Assembly: GCA_030729925.1 (NCBI GenBank)
Contig: JANQWK010000060.1
Coordinates: forward strand, 29,797-93,796
Direction of reading: 5' to 3'
Source of the DNA: Saprospiraceae bacterium
Lineage (GTDB): Bacteria; Bacteroidota; Bacteroidia; Chitinophagales; Saprospiraceae
DNA length: 64,000 nt
Under the pieces are notes generated by a model. It was given only the letters and a program-made list of their open reading frames with translations, was not told the origin of the DNA and did not search any database. Numbering within the stretch: position 1 is the first letter of the stretch; each line of letters begins with the position of its first letter. The position numbers were made by a program, and so were the translations under genes. This document shows positions 8,829 through 17,600 of this stretch, one piece after another.

Positions 8829-10253
8829 ATGACAAAGAAAATCCCCTTACACTGGAAGATCATCATCGGGTTGATCCTGGGAATTATATATTCGTTGATT
8901 TCGAGCAATTTTGGCTGGAACAGCTTTACCATTAATTGGATAGATCCCTTTGGAACCATATTTATCCGCTTGCTTAAGTTCATCGCCATACCTTTAGTCT
9001 TGTTTTCGATCATTTCGGGAGTCGCAAGTCTGCCGGATCCTTCCAAGCTGGGGCGTATGGGCGCAAAAACCCTTGGTGCTTATCTAATTACGACGGTTTT
9101 TGCGGTAAGTGTGGGTCTGCTCTTGGTTAATGTATTCAAGCCGGGGGAATATGTAGCGGAGGAGCAGCGCATCAAGAACAGGATAAAGTATGAGGTTTGG
9201 GTAAAACAAACCACAGGTGTAGAACTGTTGGACGGCGTTAATTATTCGGCTGATCCCCAATACGCTGGCTATTTGGATGATGCTGCCACGGAACTGGACA
9301 GGGAAGCGGGCAACCAGACTGTTGAATCGCGGATGGAGGCTGCTCAGGATTTGAAATCTACCACTCCACTGCAGTTTATCGTCGATTTTGTACCGGATAA
9401 TATTTTTGCAGCCCTTAGCGATGGGGGAAAAATGCTGCAAGTCATCTTTTTTGGGATCTTCTTTGGAATAGTCATGATTTTATTGCCCCGCGAGACCACC
9501 CAACCTGTGCTGGCGGTCATCAATGGCGCCAATGAAGTATTCCTCAAAATGGTAGAGCTCATCATGAATGCGGCGCCTTTTTTTGTCTTTGCGCTCATGG
9601 CTGGAGTCATTGCCAAGATGGCCAATACCCCGGGGGAAGTGTTGGAAATATTCAAAGGACTCCTCTCCTACTCCGTAACCGTGTTACTCGGATTATTGAT
9701 CATGATATTTGTCGTTTACCCGGCCATTTTGCTTTTCATGGTGCGCAAAATTGGTTATTTGGAATTCTTCAAACGGTTCAGTCCCGCACAATTTTTAGCC
9801 TTTTCTACCAGTTCCAGTGCGGCCACACTACCGGTCACCATGGAATGTGTTCGCGACAATCTGGGGGTTTCCAAAAATGTCACCAACTTCGTTTTGCCGA
9901 TAGGCGCCACCGTCAATATGGACGGAACCAGTTTGTACCAGGCTGTAGCGGTAGTTTTCCTGGCGCAGATGCACCTTGTTGACTTGACCTTTGACCAGCA
10001 GCTGACCATCGTCCTGACGGCTACGCTGGCATCCATAGGATCGGCAGCAGTACCCAGTGCCGGATTGGTCATGCTCATTGTGGTATTACAATCTGTGGGC
10101 CTGAATCCAGCCTGGATTGCCATCATATTTCCTGTGGATCGCATTCTGGACATGTTTCGCACCGTGGTCAACGTTACTGGAGACGCGACGGTTTCGACCC
10201 TTATTGCCCAAACCGAGGGTGAACTCAGCTATGATCCTGAACTAAAAATTTAA
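8829..10253 (+). CDS. Dicarboxylate/amino acid:cation symporter (DAACS, GltP/GltT type)
   Basis: 474 residues from the ATG at 8829; the open frame extends to a TTG at 8796, but MTKKIPLHWKIIIG is the typical N-terminus. This inner-membrane carrier imports glutamate, aspartate or C4-dicarboxylates with Na+ or H+. The family signatures are present: the serine-rich hairpin STSSSAATLPVTM and the substrate/cation segment ATVNMDGTSLYQA. An inserted hydrophilic stretch of about 80 residues (KPGEYVAEEQ to about TTPLQF) lies after the third membrane segment. Exact substrate unknown. Confidence 0.93.
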   Translation: MTKKIPLHWKIIIGLILGIIYSLISSNFGWNSFTINWIDPFGTIFIRLLKFIAIPLVLFSIISGVASLPDPSKLGRMGAKTLGAYLITTVFAVSVGLLLVNVFKPGEYVAEEQRIKNRIKYEVWVKQTTGVELLDGVNYSADPQYAGYLDDAATELDREAGNQTVESRMEAAQDLKSTTPLQFIVDFVPDNIFAALSDGGKMLQVIFFGIFFGIVMILLPRETTQPVLAVINGANEVFLKMVELIMNAAPFFVFALMAGVIAKMANTPGEVLEIFKGLLSYSVTVLLGLLIMIFVVYPAILLFMVRKIGYLEFFKRFSPAQFLAFSTSSSAATLPVTMECVRDNLGVSKNVTNFVLPIGATVNMDGTSLYQAVAVVFLAQMHLVDLTFDQQLTIVLTATLASIGSAAVPSAGLVMLIVVLQSVGLNPAWIAIIFPVDRILDMFRTVVNVTGDATVSTLIAQTEGELSYDPELKI

Positions 10254-10267
10254 CCTGAACAACCGAT

Positions 10268-10804
10268 ATGGAAGACAAGCTATCTTTGGGTCCGGGTTCC
10301 CGTGTAAGGCACCCGGCCTTTGGGGACGGCGTGGTTATTGCCCTACACCCTGCTGCGTATGATGTTTCTTTTATGCTGTATGGCATAAAGAGCGTTGGAA
10401 GGGATTATGACAAATGGGAAATCATAGAAGCTGTCCCTGCGCAGGAAGCAGTGACCTTCTCTGACATGGAAAAATCCCTGATCCGCATCCTGCGGTATTA
10501 CAGTGATTTTAGTGAGGTTACCCCACTGGGCGACAAATGGATCGGTGGAGTCCTCGTACTCCGCCCGGGGTCGGATGAATACCAGGCCAAAGAAATCCCC
10601 ATGGAGACCTTCTTTCACAAGATAGTGATGGTTCGAGATCGCCTGCGGGTAATGGAACAACGCATCAATAGCAGCAACCTGGAAGATGAAGAAAAAGTCA
10701 ACTTGCAGCAATATATTACACGCATTTATGGCAGCCTAACCTCCTTCAACGTCCTTTTTAAACACAAAGAAGATCAATTTGTTGGAGAAAAGAAAACAAC
10801 ATGA
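10268..10804 (+). CDS. Uncharacterised protein with an N-terminal UvrD-tail-like Tudor/SH3 domain
   Basis: 178 residues, no signal peptide. Residues about 8-45 (PGSRVRHPAFGDGVVIAL and YGIKSV) resemble the small Tudor-like domain at the C-terminus of UvrD/PcrA helicases, which binds RNA polymerase, but here no helicase is attached. The remainder is helical and charged and I do not recognise it. The stop overlaps the start of the next gene (ATGA at 10801-10804), so translation is probably coupled to the TlpA-like lipoprotein. A role in nucleic acid or polymerase binding is only a guess from the domain. Confidence 0.7.
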   Translation: MEDKLSLGPGSRVRHPAFGDGVVIALHPAAYDVSFMLYGIKSVGRDYDKWEIIEAVPAQEAVTFSDMEKSLIRILRYYSDFSEVTPLGDKWIGGVLVLRPGSDEYQAKEIPMETFFHKIVMVRDRLRVMEQRINSSNLEDEEKVNLQQYITRIYGSLTSFNVLFKHKEDQFVGEKKTT

Positions 10805-12150
10805 AATCACCTGGACTACCTGTTTTTTTGCTGATCGCACTGGCTATGGCAGCCACCAGCTGCTTTAAAATTGACAACACCTTCACCGGGCTGGCTCCGG
10901 GTTCTTGGCGGGCTACGCTGGAATTGGAAGAACAGTTTATCACCCATAACCCCAAAGGGAAACCCCTGCCTGAAAAACTCAACTGGGAGTTTGAGGAAGT
11001 CACCAAGGGGGAGTTGCCCTTCGTATTTGAGGTCATCTATACCGACGATAGTACCTTCCACCTCGAAATCATCAACGGACCTGAGCGGATCAAAGTTGAG
11101 GACATCCATTTGGGAAGGGACTTGCAGCTAGCCCGAGATACCATTTATATCAATTTTCCAATATTTGACAGCCATATCCAGGCATTCGTAGAGGAGAACC
11201 TGATCGAGGGAGAATGGGTCGTTCGCAACCGGACTATGGAAAACGGCGCTCCGTATGTAGTCCCTTTTTTAGCCCGGCACGGGCAAAACCACCGATTTAC
11301 CACCCTCAAAAAACCACCGGTGGCGGATATTAGCGGAAAATGGGAAGTTGACTTTGAAGTAGAAACCGACCATCCTTTCAAGGGAATAGCAGAGTTTCAG
11401 CAGGACGGCAATGAACTGACAGGGACTTTCCTTACAGAAACCGGCGATTACCGATACCTGGAGGGCACTGTACAAGCCAATAAAATCTATCTTTCCTGTT
11501 TCGACGGCAGTCATGCCTATCTGTTTGAAGGCAAAATACAGGAAGACGGCAGTCTCATAGGATCTTACGCAGCGGGTATTCATTACCAGACCCTTTGGAC
11601 TGGCAAAAAAAATGAAAACTTCGAATTGCGTCACCCTGATAGCCTGACTTTTCTCAAGCCGGGTTACGACAAATTCGCTTTTTCTTTTGAAGATGCAAAC
11701 GGTCAGGTAGTCTCTTTGGAAGACGAGCGCTTCCGCGGAAAAGTGACTTTGGTGCAGCTGATGGGAACCTGGTGTCCTAATTGTCGCGATGAAACTACTT
11801 TTTTGGTGGATTATATCCAAAAAAACCCCGAACTTGAATTCGAAGTAGTCGCATTGGCTTTTGAGCGACAGCGGGAAAAGGAAAAAGCCATCCGAGCTAT
11901 TAATATTTACCGGGAAAAATTCCAAATGGACTACCCCATCCTGCTGGCCGGAAATGAAGACAAAAACGATGCTTCGGAAGTTTTACCCATGCTCAACACA
12001 GTGGTAGCCTTCCCCACCTTGATCATTATGGACAAAAAAGGAGCCATACGACGCATTCATACCGGTTTTTCGGGTCCTGCAACCAGTACTTATGAAAGCT
12101 TTACCCGAGAATTTGACCAGATGCTCCGTGACCTCATTGCAGAACCCTGA
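10801..12150 (+). CDS. TlpA-family thioredoxin-like lipoprotein
   Basis: 449 residues. The N-terminus is a lipoprotein signal (IALAMAATSC, lipid Cys about residue 21). Residues 25-285 are beta-rich and unrecognised but common in front of TlpA domains in Bacteroidota. The C-terminal thioredoxin fold has the redox motif WCPNC (Cys325 and Cys328) and a cis-Pro region at VVAFPTLI. It probably works in the periplasm as a thiol reductase or in cytochrome c maturation; the long N-terminal part suggests a dedicated partner. Coupled to the preceding gene by a 4-base overlap. Confidence 0.88.
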   Translation: MKSPGLPVFLLIALAMAATSCFKIDNTFTGLAPGSWRATLELEEQFITHNPKGKPLPEKLNWEFEEVTKGELPFVFEVIYTDDSTFHLEIINGPERIKVEDIHLGRDLQLARDTIYINFPIFDSHIQAFVEENLIEGEWVVRNRTMENGAPYVVPFLARHGQNHRFTTLKKPPVADISGKWEVDFEVETDHPFKGIAEFQQDGNELTGTFLTETGDYRYLEGTVQANKIYLSCFDGSHAYLFEGKIQEDGSLIGSYAAGIHYQTLWTGKKNENFELRHPDSLTFLKPGYDKFAFSFEDANGQVVSLEDERFRGKVTLVQLMGTWCPNCRDETTFLVDYIQKNPELEFEVVALAFERQREKEKAIRAINIYREKFQMDYPILLAGNEDKNDASEVLPMLNTVVAFPTLIIMDKKGAIRRIHTGFSGPATSTYESFTREFDQMLRDLIAEP

Positions 12151-12167
12151 ACTTTCTTATATCTTAG
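12137..12167 (+). promoter_or_regulatory. Candidate promoter for the TIR-like/TPR/SDR gene
   Basis: TTG at 12137-12139, a 20-base spacer, then TATCTTAG at 12160-12167, one base away from TAnnTTTG. It overlaps the end of the TlpA-like gene and lies 36 bases before the ATG at 12204. Confidence 0.45.
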
Positions 12168-12203
12168 CTGCTAATCCCATTATTAACCAGTTTACCGTCC
12201 AAC

Positions 12204-14594
12204 ATGAATCCGAATGAAGTAATTTTAGCCTGCCATGAGGCAAACAGCGATATAGCTGATTCTCTGTCCCGTACACTGGCAGGCTCCGGCTACACCCTCA
12301 AACAAATGCGGGCAGCTGGCAATGAGTTGGAGCATACACTGGCTGAACAGCTTGGTGCTACGAACTTACCCACCCTAATGTTGATTAGCGACAACTTCCT
12401 GAAATCGGCCAATTGCCTCGAAGGCATGTTGCCTTTAGCCAATGATGCCTCCCGAAAAATAACCTATATTTTTACCGAAGGCAAAGCTTCCGATCCGGAG
12501 ACCGGGGAAACTTATGCAGTGCCCACCGTAATTGACCGGATTGGTGACATGATCCGATACATTACCTTCTGGCACGACCAAACCCTGGAAATTCGGAACA
12601 CCAAAAGCAGCGTTTCGGGAAGTGACATGGAAGATTTTCAGGAATATTTCAGAAGAATACGAGAAATTGCCAATGATGCAGGGGAGTTTTTGCGCCTCCT
12701 GCGCAGCAGTGCCCCCCTCACTTTGGATGAATTTACCGCCAATGACTTCCAGGCTTTTTTTGTGTTCCTGGACGACCAAGAGGCATGGCAAAAGTTCCAG
12801 GAAAGCCCTCCTGTCGAAATGCCGGTGGAAGCAGAAGCAGATCTCACCCTTGCAGAATCTGCCCCCCCGGAAACCGGTCTTGCTATGGATACGCCGCATA
12901 TCCATCCAGAAGCAGCCGAAAACGACCTTACCCTCATCGCCGAACCAGTTGATTTGGAACCAAGCGATATGGAGCAAAACGATGCGATGGGGCAGGACTC
13001 TCAGCAACTGATTAAACAAGGTATTAAAGCCTTTGATGAGGGCAGGTTTGAGGAAGGAATTTCCATTATCGGACAGGTTGTAGAACTCAATCCGGGAGAC
13101 AATGACCTGCGTTATCATTACGCCATGATGCTGGCTCATAATGACCAGCACTTGGATGAAGCCGTTGATCAATTGAAGCTCGTACTGGAGGTCAATCCTT
13201 CCAAAGAAGAGGCGCTCATGCTTTCCGGTAGATTGGCCGAACAGCAACAACGGTTTTCTGATGCCAAAGGCTTTTTCCAGCGGGTGCTGGAACTGAACCC
13301 TCAACATCCCGAAGTACATTACAAGTTGGCTAATATCATGCTGAACCACTTTGAAGATCAGGCAGATGAAGCCGCCAGGCACCTGCTCGAGGGAGCAGAG
13401 CAGCATACTGATAACGCCGAAAAACTTTTCCGGTATGCGCGTATGATAGCTAATCTTGAAGGGTACACAGAAAATGCAGAAGCTTTGTTCCGACAAGTTT
13501 TGGATCTTCAACCCGATCATGCCCCCAGCTATCTCGAACTGGCACATTTGCTAAAACATCAGCATGCCCACGAAGCAGCTTGGGAGGCTTATCAACAAGC
13601 TGTCCAATTCAAACCGGAACTGGCAACGTCTGAATGGGATATCTTTTTTGCGCTACCAGAACCAGAACCAATCCAGGAGCCGCCCGTGGAAAGTCCTACC
13701 ATTATTCCTACACCAAAAGTTGCACCCATGTCCGAACAGGAAGCCATCAAGGCCTTGATAGATAATATTCACCAATTGCAGTCCCTGCTTGAAGAGAAGC
13801 AAAAACAAGCGCAAAGCAAGGAAGTCAACCATGCAAAGATTGTATTGATCACAGGTGCCAGTTCGGGAATTGGCAAAGCTACCGCCAACGCTTTTGCCGC
13901 TGAAGGCTACCGACTTATCCTGAATGCCAGAAGGGGCGATAAACTAGCAGCTTTGAAAGCGGAGCTTGAAGCCGCTCACCAGGCTGATATCATCCTGATG
14001 CCTTTTGATATCACACAGTATGCATCGGTTGCCCAGGCCTGGGAAGCCTTGCCGGAGGAGTGGAAATCCGTAGATGTACTGGTCAATAACGCAGGTAAAG
14101 CAAAGGGTCTGGCTCCCATCCATGAGGGAGAGCTTCGGCATTGGGAAGAAATGATTGATACCAACCTAAAAGGGTTGCTGTACATTACCCGATTGGTTAC
14201 CCCACAAATGGTCGCGCGCAAAACCGGACACATCGTCAATGTGAGTTCGACTGCAGGCAAAGACGCTTACCCCAACGGCAATGTTTACTGTGCTACAAAG
14301 TTTGCTGTTGAGGCGCTCACCAAAACCATGCGGCTCGACTTACACAAATACGGCATCAGGGTTAGTCAGGTGGCTCCCGGACATGTAGAAGAAACAGAAT
14401 TTGCCTTAGTCAGGTTCGACGGCAACGCCGAACGGGCAAAAATATACGAAGATTTTAAGCCACTTAGTGCTCAGGATGTAGCCGATGCCATCTTATACAT
14501 GGTCAATCGGCCTCCACATGTAAACGTACAGGACATCCTGCTGATGAGTACCCAGCAGGCCAGTGCGACAGTCGTAGATCGAAGTGGCCGCTAA
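12204..14594 (+). CDS. Three-part fusion: TIR-like domain, TPR repeats, short-chain dehydrogenase
   Basis: 796 residues, no signal peptide. Residues 1-135 resemble a TIR fold: a beta-strand start (EVILACHEANSDIADSL) and a box-2-like LISDNFLKSANCLEGM (60-75), close to the TIR pattern SxNFxxSxWCxxEL but with Trp replaced by Asn70 and the Glu one residue early (Glu73). Residues 265-472 are about six TPR repeats (for example AFDEGRFEEGISIIGQVVEL). Residues 543-780 are a classical SDR with TGASSGIG (549-556), NNAG (628-631), Ser682, Tyr695 and Lys699, so a complete NAD(P)-binding and catalytic set. The 140-270 linker is acidic. Function unknown; it could sense or process a dinucleotide, with TPRs recruiting a partner. 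Confidence 0.85.
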   Translation: MNPNEVILACHEANSDIADSLSRTLAGSGYTLKQMRAAGNELEHTLAEQLGATNLPTLMLISDNFLKSANCLEGMLPLANDASRKITYIFTEGKASDPETGETYAVPTVIDRIGDMIRYITFWHDQTLEIRNTKSSVSGSDMEDFQEYFRRIREIANDAGEFLRLLRSSAPLTLDEFTANDFQAFFVFLDDQEAWQKFQESPPVEMPVEAEADLTLAESAPPETGLAMDTPHIHPEAAENDLTLIAEPVDLEPSDMEQNDAMGQDSQQLIKQGIKAFDEGRFEEGISIIGQVVELNPGDNDLRYHYAMMLAHNDQHLDEAVDQLKLVLEVNPSKEEALMLSGRLAEQQQRFSDAKGFFQRVLELNPQHPEVHYKLANIMLNHFEDQADEAARHLLEGAEQHTDNAEKLFRYARMIANLEGYTENAEALFRQVLDLQPDHAPSYLELAHLLKHQHAHEAAWEAYQQAVQFKPELATSEWDIFFALPEPEPIQEPPVESPTIIPTPKVAPMSEQEAIKALIDNIHQLQSLLEEKQKQAQSKEVNHAKIVLITGASSGIGKATANAFAAEGYRLILNARRGDKLAALKAELEAAHQADIILMPFDITQYASVAQAWEALPEEWKSVDVLVNNAGKAKGLAPIHEGELRHWEEMIDTNLKGLLYITRLVTPQMVARKTGHIVNVSSTAGKDAYPNGNVYCATKFAVEALTKTMRLDLHKYGIRVSQVAPGHVEETEFALVRFDGNAERAKIYEDFKPLSAQDVADAILYMVNRPPHVNVQDILLMSTQQASATVVDRSGR

Positions 14595-14597
14595 GGT

Positions 14598-15134
14598 TTA
14601 ATCCGGCATGGAGCCGAAAAAGCTTTTAAGATACTTGGCATTTTCGGCTTTCATGCGACCACTCAGAATCAGTCTCACCTCCCGCCGACGTGGCGCAGAC
14701 TCATACCGGGTTTGTTCTATTTCGGTAAGCGGAATGACATCCGGTATCGGAATGGGCTTGCCCGTAGTCTCGTTAATCCCTACGAAAGTATAATAGGCAT
14801 GGTTGCATCTCCTGGGATTCTTTCCTTTGATATCGGCTGCGAACACCTCGACATATACCTCTACAGAACTGTTGAACGCGCGGGTAACCGTAGCCTCGAG
14901 TGTAACGATCTCCCCTACTTTAATGGGCTTTTGAAAAGAAACGTGGTCAACTGAAGCTGTCACTACATGTGCTTCGCAATGTTTTCCTGCACAGATACCG
15001 CTCACGATATCCATCCATCGAAGCAGGTTGCCCCCCATCAGATTGCCCATGGGGTTGGTATCATTGGGCATCACCATCTCGGTCATCACCGAACGGGAAT
15101 CGCTTACGCGTTTGGGGTGAAGGGTCTCACTCAT
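14598..15134 (-). CDS. Hotdog-fold acyl-CoA thioesterase
   Basis: 178 residues of the YciA/BACH group. The motif NPMGNLMGGNLLRWMD (about 27-42) and the strand pair HVVTASVDHVSFQKPIKVGE are typical of acyl-CoA hydrolases of this fold. The C-terminal 40 residues (ESAPRRREVRLILSGRMKA) are a basic extension. It hydrolyses fatty acyl-CoA in the cytoplasm, substrate length unknown. It is the third gene of an apparent lipB-unknown-thioesterase run, 19 bases after the preceding stop. It is convergent with the fusion gene, 3 bases apart. Confidence 0.9.
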   Translation of the reverse strand: MSETLHPKRVSDSRSVMTEMVMPNDTNPMGNLMGGNLLRWMDIVSGICAGKHCEAHVVTASVDHVSFQKPIKVGEIVTLEATVTRAFNSSVEVYVEVFAADIKGKNPRRCNHAYYTFVGINETTGKPIPIPDVIPLTEIEQTRYESAPRRREVRLILSGRMKAENAKYLKSFFGSMPD

Positions 15135-15153
15135 TTTTTAGGGACATTTTTTA

Positions 15154-15552
15154 TCAACGAATCATCACTCCCCTGCGTTGCAGGAAAGGGATTGGGGTAA
15201 AATAATCTTCGTGCATCGTTCCGTGGACAAACACATACTTTTTGTCGTAGAGGTACTGTTCAAACAAAAAACTGACCCAAAACTCATGGGTCAAGTCAAA
15301 CAATTCAATGTGAATAGGCTCCACCTGAACCACCTGCATGGGGCCAATTTCTTCAAAAAAATGTCTGAGTGTTGTCGTTTTACGGGACTCCCCTTCCAGT
15401 TCTCCGTATCCCCTTGCACTTACCAGTACAAACCGAATAGGCACCTCTTTCAGGTTAATCAGAAAAACATCCCAAAATTCTTTTTCATCAGGGCGTGGCA
15501 CAACCGCAACCACAAGGTCTTCCACCTTTTTTATCGGAATATCCTTTTTCAT
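15154..15552 (-). CDS. Conserved-looking cytosolic protein of unknown function
   Basis: 132 residues, no signal peptide or membrane segment. It begins MKKDIPIKKVEDLVVAVVP and contains aromatic-rich segments (HEFWVSFLFEQYLYDKKYVFVHG) and a basic end. I do not recognise a domain. It starts 4 bases after the lipB stop and is followed closely by a thioesterase, so it is probably part of that transcript. A link to lipoate or fatty acid metabolism is only positional. Confidence 0.75.
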   Translation of the reverse strand: MKKDIPIKKVEDLVVAVVPRPDEKEFWDVFLINLKEVPIRFVLVSARGYGELEGESRKTTTLRHFFEEIGPMQVVQVEPIHIELFDLTHEFWVSFLFEQYLYDKKYVFVHGTMHEDYFTPIPFLQRRGVMIR

Positions 15553-15556
15553 TTAT

Positions 15557-16297
15557 TCAACTGTTTTGAGCCGCTTCTGCCCAGGCAAAGCCAAAAACTT
15601 CCTGGAAATGCCGCTTAACTTCTGCTTTAACCTCATCCATTGCCACCTCGTGCCCCAATTCAGCTTGCAAAGAGGTCACCGTTTTGTTCGGATCAGCTAT
15701 GCCACACGGTACAATGTAATCGAAGTGCATCAAGTTGGTATTGACGTTGAAAGCAAACCCATGCATGGTAACCCAGCGGCTCAAGTGCACCCCAATCGCA
15801 CAAATCTTTCGCATGGGGCGATTTCCATCCGGCTCCAGCCATACCCCGGTAAAGCCATCGGATCGCACACCGGCCAGACCATAAGTACTCAGGGTGCGAA
15901 TCACTACCTCCTCCAGGTAGCGTACATACCGATGCACATCCGAAAAGAAACCATCCAGGTCAAAAATAGGGTAAGCCACCAACTGACCCGGTCCGTGGTA
16001 AGTAATATCACCGCCACGATTGATCTTAAAAAACTCAAAACCAAGTTCTTCCAGCGCAGGCGCACTCATCAGCAAGTGATCTGCCGAACCGCTCTTTCCA
16101 AGCGTAAATACCGGACGATGCTCACAAAACAGCAACTGATGGTTGCGAACCGGCGTCATTTCCGGCAATGTGCCTGCTTTAGCCAGTTGCCTAAGCTCCA
16201 GCTTGTCCCGAATCAAGCCGTCCATCAACGACTGTTGAAGATCCCAGGCATCCCGGTAAGAAATACAGCCTAAATCTTTAAAGGTTATTTTTTCCAT
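15557..16297 (-). CDS. lipB: Octanoyl-[acyl-carrier-protein]:protein octanoyltransferase
   Basis: 246 residues from the ATG at 16297, which gives the usual LipB N-terminus (MEKITFKDLG); an in-frame ATG at 16360 would add 21 unlike residues. LipB moves octanoate from ACP to lipoyl domains for LipA to sulphurate. Visible motifs are RGGDITYHGPGQLVAYP, the ICAIGVHLSRWVTMHGFAFN segment and PCGIAD with the catalytic Cys. Near the start is CEHRPVFTLGKSG, also typical. First gene of a minus-strand run of three. Confidence 0.95.
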   Translation of the reverse strand: MEKITFKDLGCISYRDAWDLQQSLMDGLIRDKLELRQLAKAGTLPEMTPVRNHQLLFCEHRPVFTLGKSGSADHLLMSAPALEELGFEFFKINRGGDITYHGPGQLVAYPIFDLDGFFSDVHRYVRYLEEVVIRTLSTYGLAGVRSDGFTGVWLEPDGNRPMRKICAIGVHLSRWVTMHGFAFNVNTNLMHFDYIVPCGIADPNKTVTSLQAELGHEVAMDEVKAEVKRHFQEVFGFAWAEAAQNS

Positions 16298-16309
16298 GGC
16301 AAATTGTTG

Positions 16310-16317
16310 CGAAAATA
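16310..16317 (-). promoter_or_regulatory. Candidate -7 promoter element for lipB
   Basis: The minus strand reads TATTTTCG, one base from TAnnTTTG, 12 bases before the ATG at 16297. Its position supports the shorter LipB start, since the longer one at 16360 would lie upstream of the promoter. Confidence 0.4.
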
Positions 16318-16401
16318 CGTAAAATTCAGGTCTATCCCCTAAAAAACAAAAACATGACAATCAAATGATACTTACCTCACTTCATTTTTGATCAATGGGT
16401 T

Positions 16402-16409
16402 TATCTTTG
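16402..16409 (+). promoter_or_regulatory. Candidate -7 promoter element for the beta-propeller lipoprotein gene
   Basis: TATCTTTG, a perfect TAnnTTTG match, 19 bases upstream of the ATG at 16429. A TTG lies 11 bases upstream, closer than the usual spacing. Confidence 0.5.
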
Positions 16410-16428
16410 CGGCAACAAAAAAACAGGC

Positions 16429-17526
16429 ATGAAAGATTTATTGATTGTTACCTTACTTACCCTAATGCTGGGCGGATTTTCCGCTTGCGGCAATTCAAAT
16501 CCTCAAGGAGAGGAAACGACTTCTGAAATGGCACAGGATACCCTCCGCAAAGCAGAAGAAATCCATCTGGCCAATATTCAGCAACTCACCTTTGGCGGAG
16601 ACAACGCTGAGGCGTACTTTAGTTTCAGTGGCCAGCAACTTGTTTTCCAGGCTACTAATCCCGACTGGGGAGTTCCCTGCGACCAAATATTTTATATGTC
16701 GGTCAACGGATCTGAAGAACGCCCTGCGATGATCAGCAATGGAAAAGGCAGAACCACTTGTTCTTACTTTCTACCCGGCGACACTACGGTTGTCTTTGCT
16801 TCCACGCATTTGGCAAGTGATGCCTGTCCTGAATCTCCACGCACAGCGGATGGCAAGTACGTTTGGCCTATTTTCGAAAGCTTCGATATTTTTGTGGCTG
16901 ACCTAAATGGCAACATTATAAAGCAATTAACAGACAACCCCGGGTACGATGCAGAAGCCACTGTTTCGCCGGATGGGCAAAAGATTGTCTTTACTTCCAC
17001 CCGCTCGGGCGATCTTGAGCTTTACACGATGAACATTGATGGTTCAGACGTCAAACAAATCACGAACGGATTGGGCTACGACGGAGGTGCATTTTTCTCT
17101 CCTGACAGCAAAAAAATTGTATTCCGAGCATCCAGGCCTAAGACTCCTGAAGAGGTGGTAACTTATACCTCTTTGCTGGATCAGGGGCTGGTTCAGCCTA
17201 CCAACCTGGAAATTTTCGTCTGCGATGTGGATGGCAACAACCTCAAACAGATCACCAATCTGGGCAAAGCCAATTGGGCTCCCTTTTTCCACCCCTCCGG
17301 TGAAAAGATTTTGTTTGCCAGTAACCACCACACCGAAAGCGGAAGGGTTTTCAATATCTTTTCCATTGGTTTAGATGGACAAGGACTTCAACAGATCACC
17401 TTCGACGAGACTTTCGACTCTTTCCCAATGTTTTCGCCTGACGGCAAAAAGTTGGTCTTCTCCTCCAACCGCAACAATGGCGGTACCCGTTCGACCAATG
17501 TCTTTACTGCCGATTGGGTGGACTAA
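16429..17526 (+). CDS. TolB-like (PD40) beta-propeller lipoprotein
   Basis: 365 residues. A lipoprotein signal ends at GGFSAC (Cys20). At least five PD40/WD40-like blades follow, each with the pattern seen in VSPDGQKIVFTSTRSGD, FSPDSKKIVFRASR, FHPSGEKILFASNH and FSPDGKKLVFSSNRN. It is a periplasmic or outer-membrane-facing propeller resembling the C-terminal domain of TolB, but lacks the TolB N-terminal domain. Probably a protein or peptide interaction platform; no partner is indicated. Confidence 0.88.
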   Translation: MKDLLIVTLLTLMLGGFSACGNSNPQGEETTSEMAQDTLRKAEEIHLANIQQLTFGGDNAEAYFSFSGQQLVFQATNPDWGVPCDQIFYMSVNGSEERPAMISNGKGRTTCSYFLPGDTTVVFASTHLASDACPESPRTADGKYVWPIFESFDIFVADLNGNIIKQLTDNPGYDAEATVSPDGQKIVFTSTRSGDLELYTMNIDGSDVKQITNGLGYDGGAFFSPDSKKIVFRASRPKTPEEVVTYTSLLDQGLVQPTNLEIFVCDVDGNNLKQITNLGKANWAPFFHPSGEKILFASNHHTESGRVFNIFSIGLDGQGLQQITFDETFDSFPMFSPDGKKLVFSSNRNNGGTRSTNVFTADWVD

Positions 17527-17600
17527 TTTGGACACTTTTGGACAACATATTGACCATCAATGGTTTTTAGCTTATTTTGAAGCAAAACTTACAGGTCATT

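Noticed and set aside
12435..13547. Long 370-codon minus-strand frame under the TIR-like/TPR/SDR gene
   Set aside because: It is the antisense shadow of the TPR region; its translation has no recognisable domain and is rich in unlikely residue runs.
15338..16273. Plus-strand 311-codon frame under lipB
   Set aside because: The minus strand carries complete LipB motifs there, so the plus frame is a shadow.
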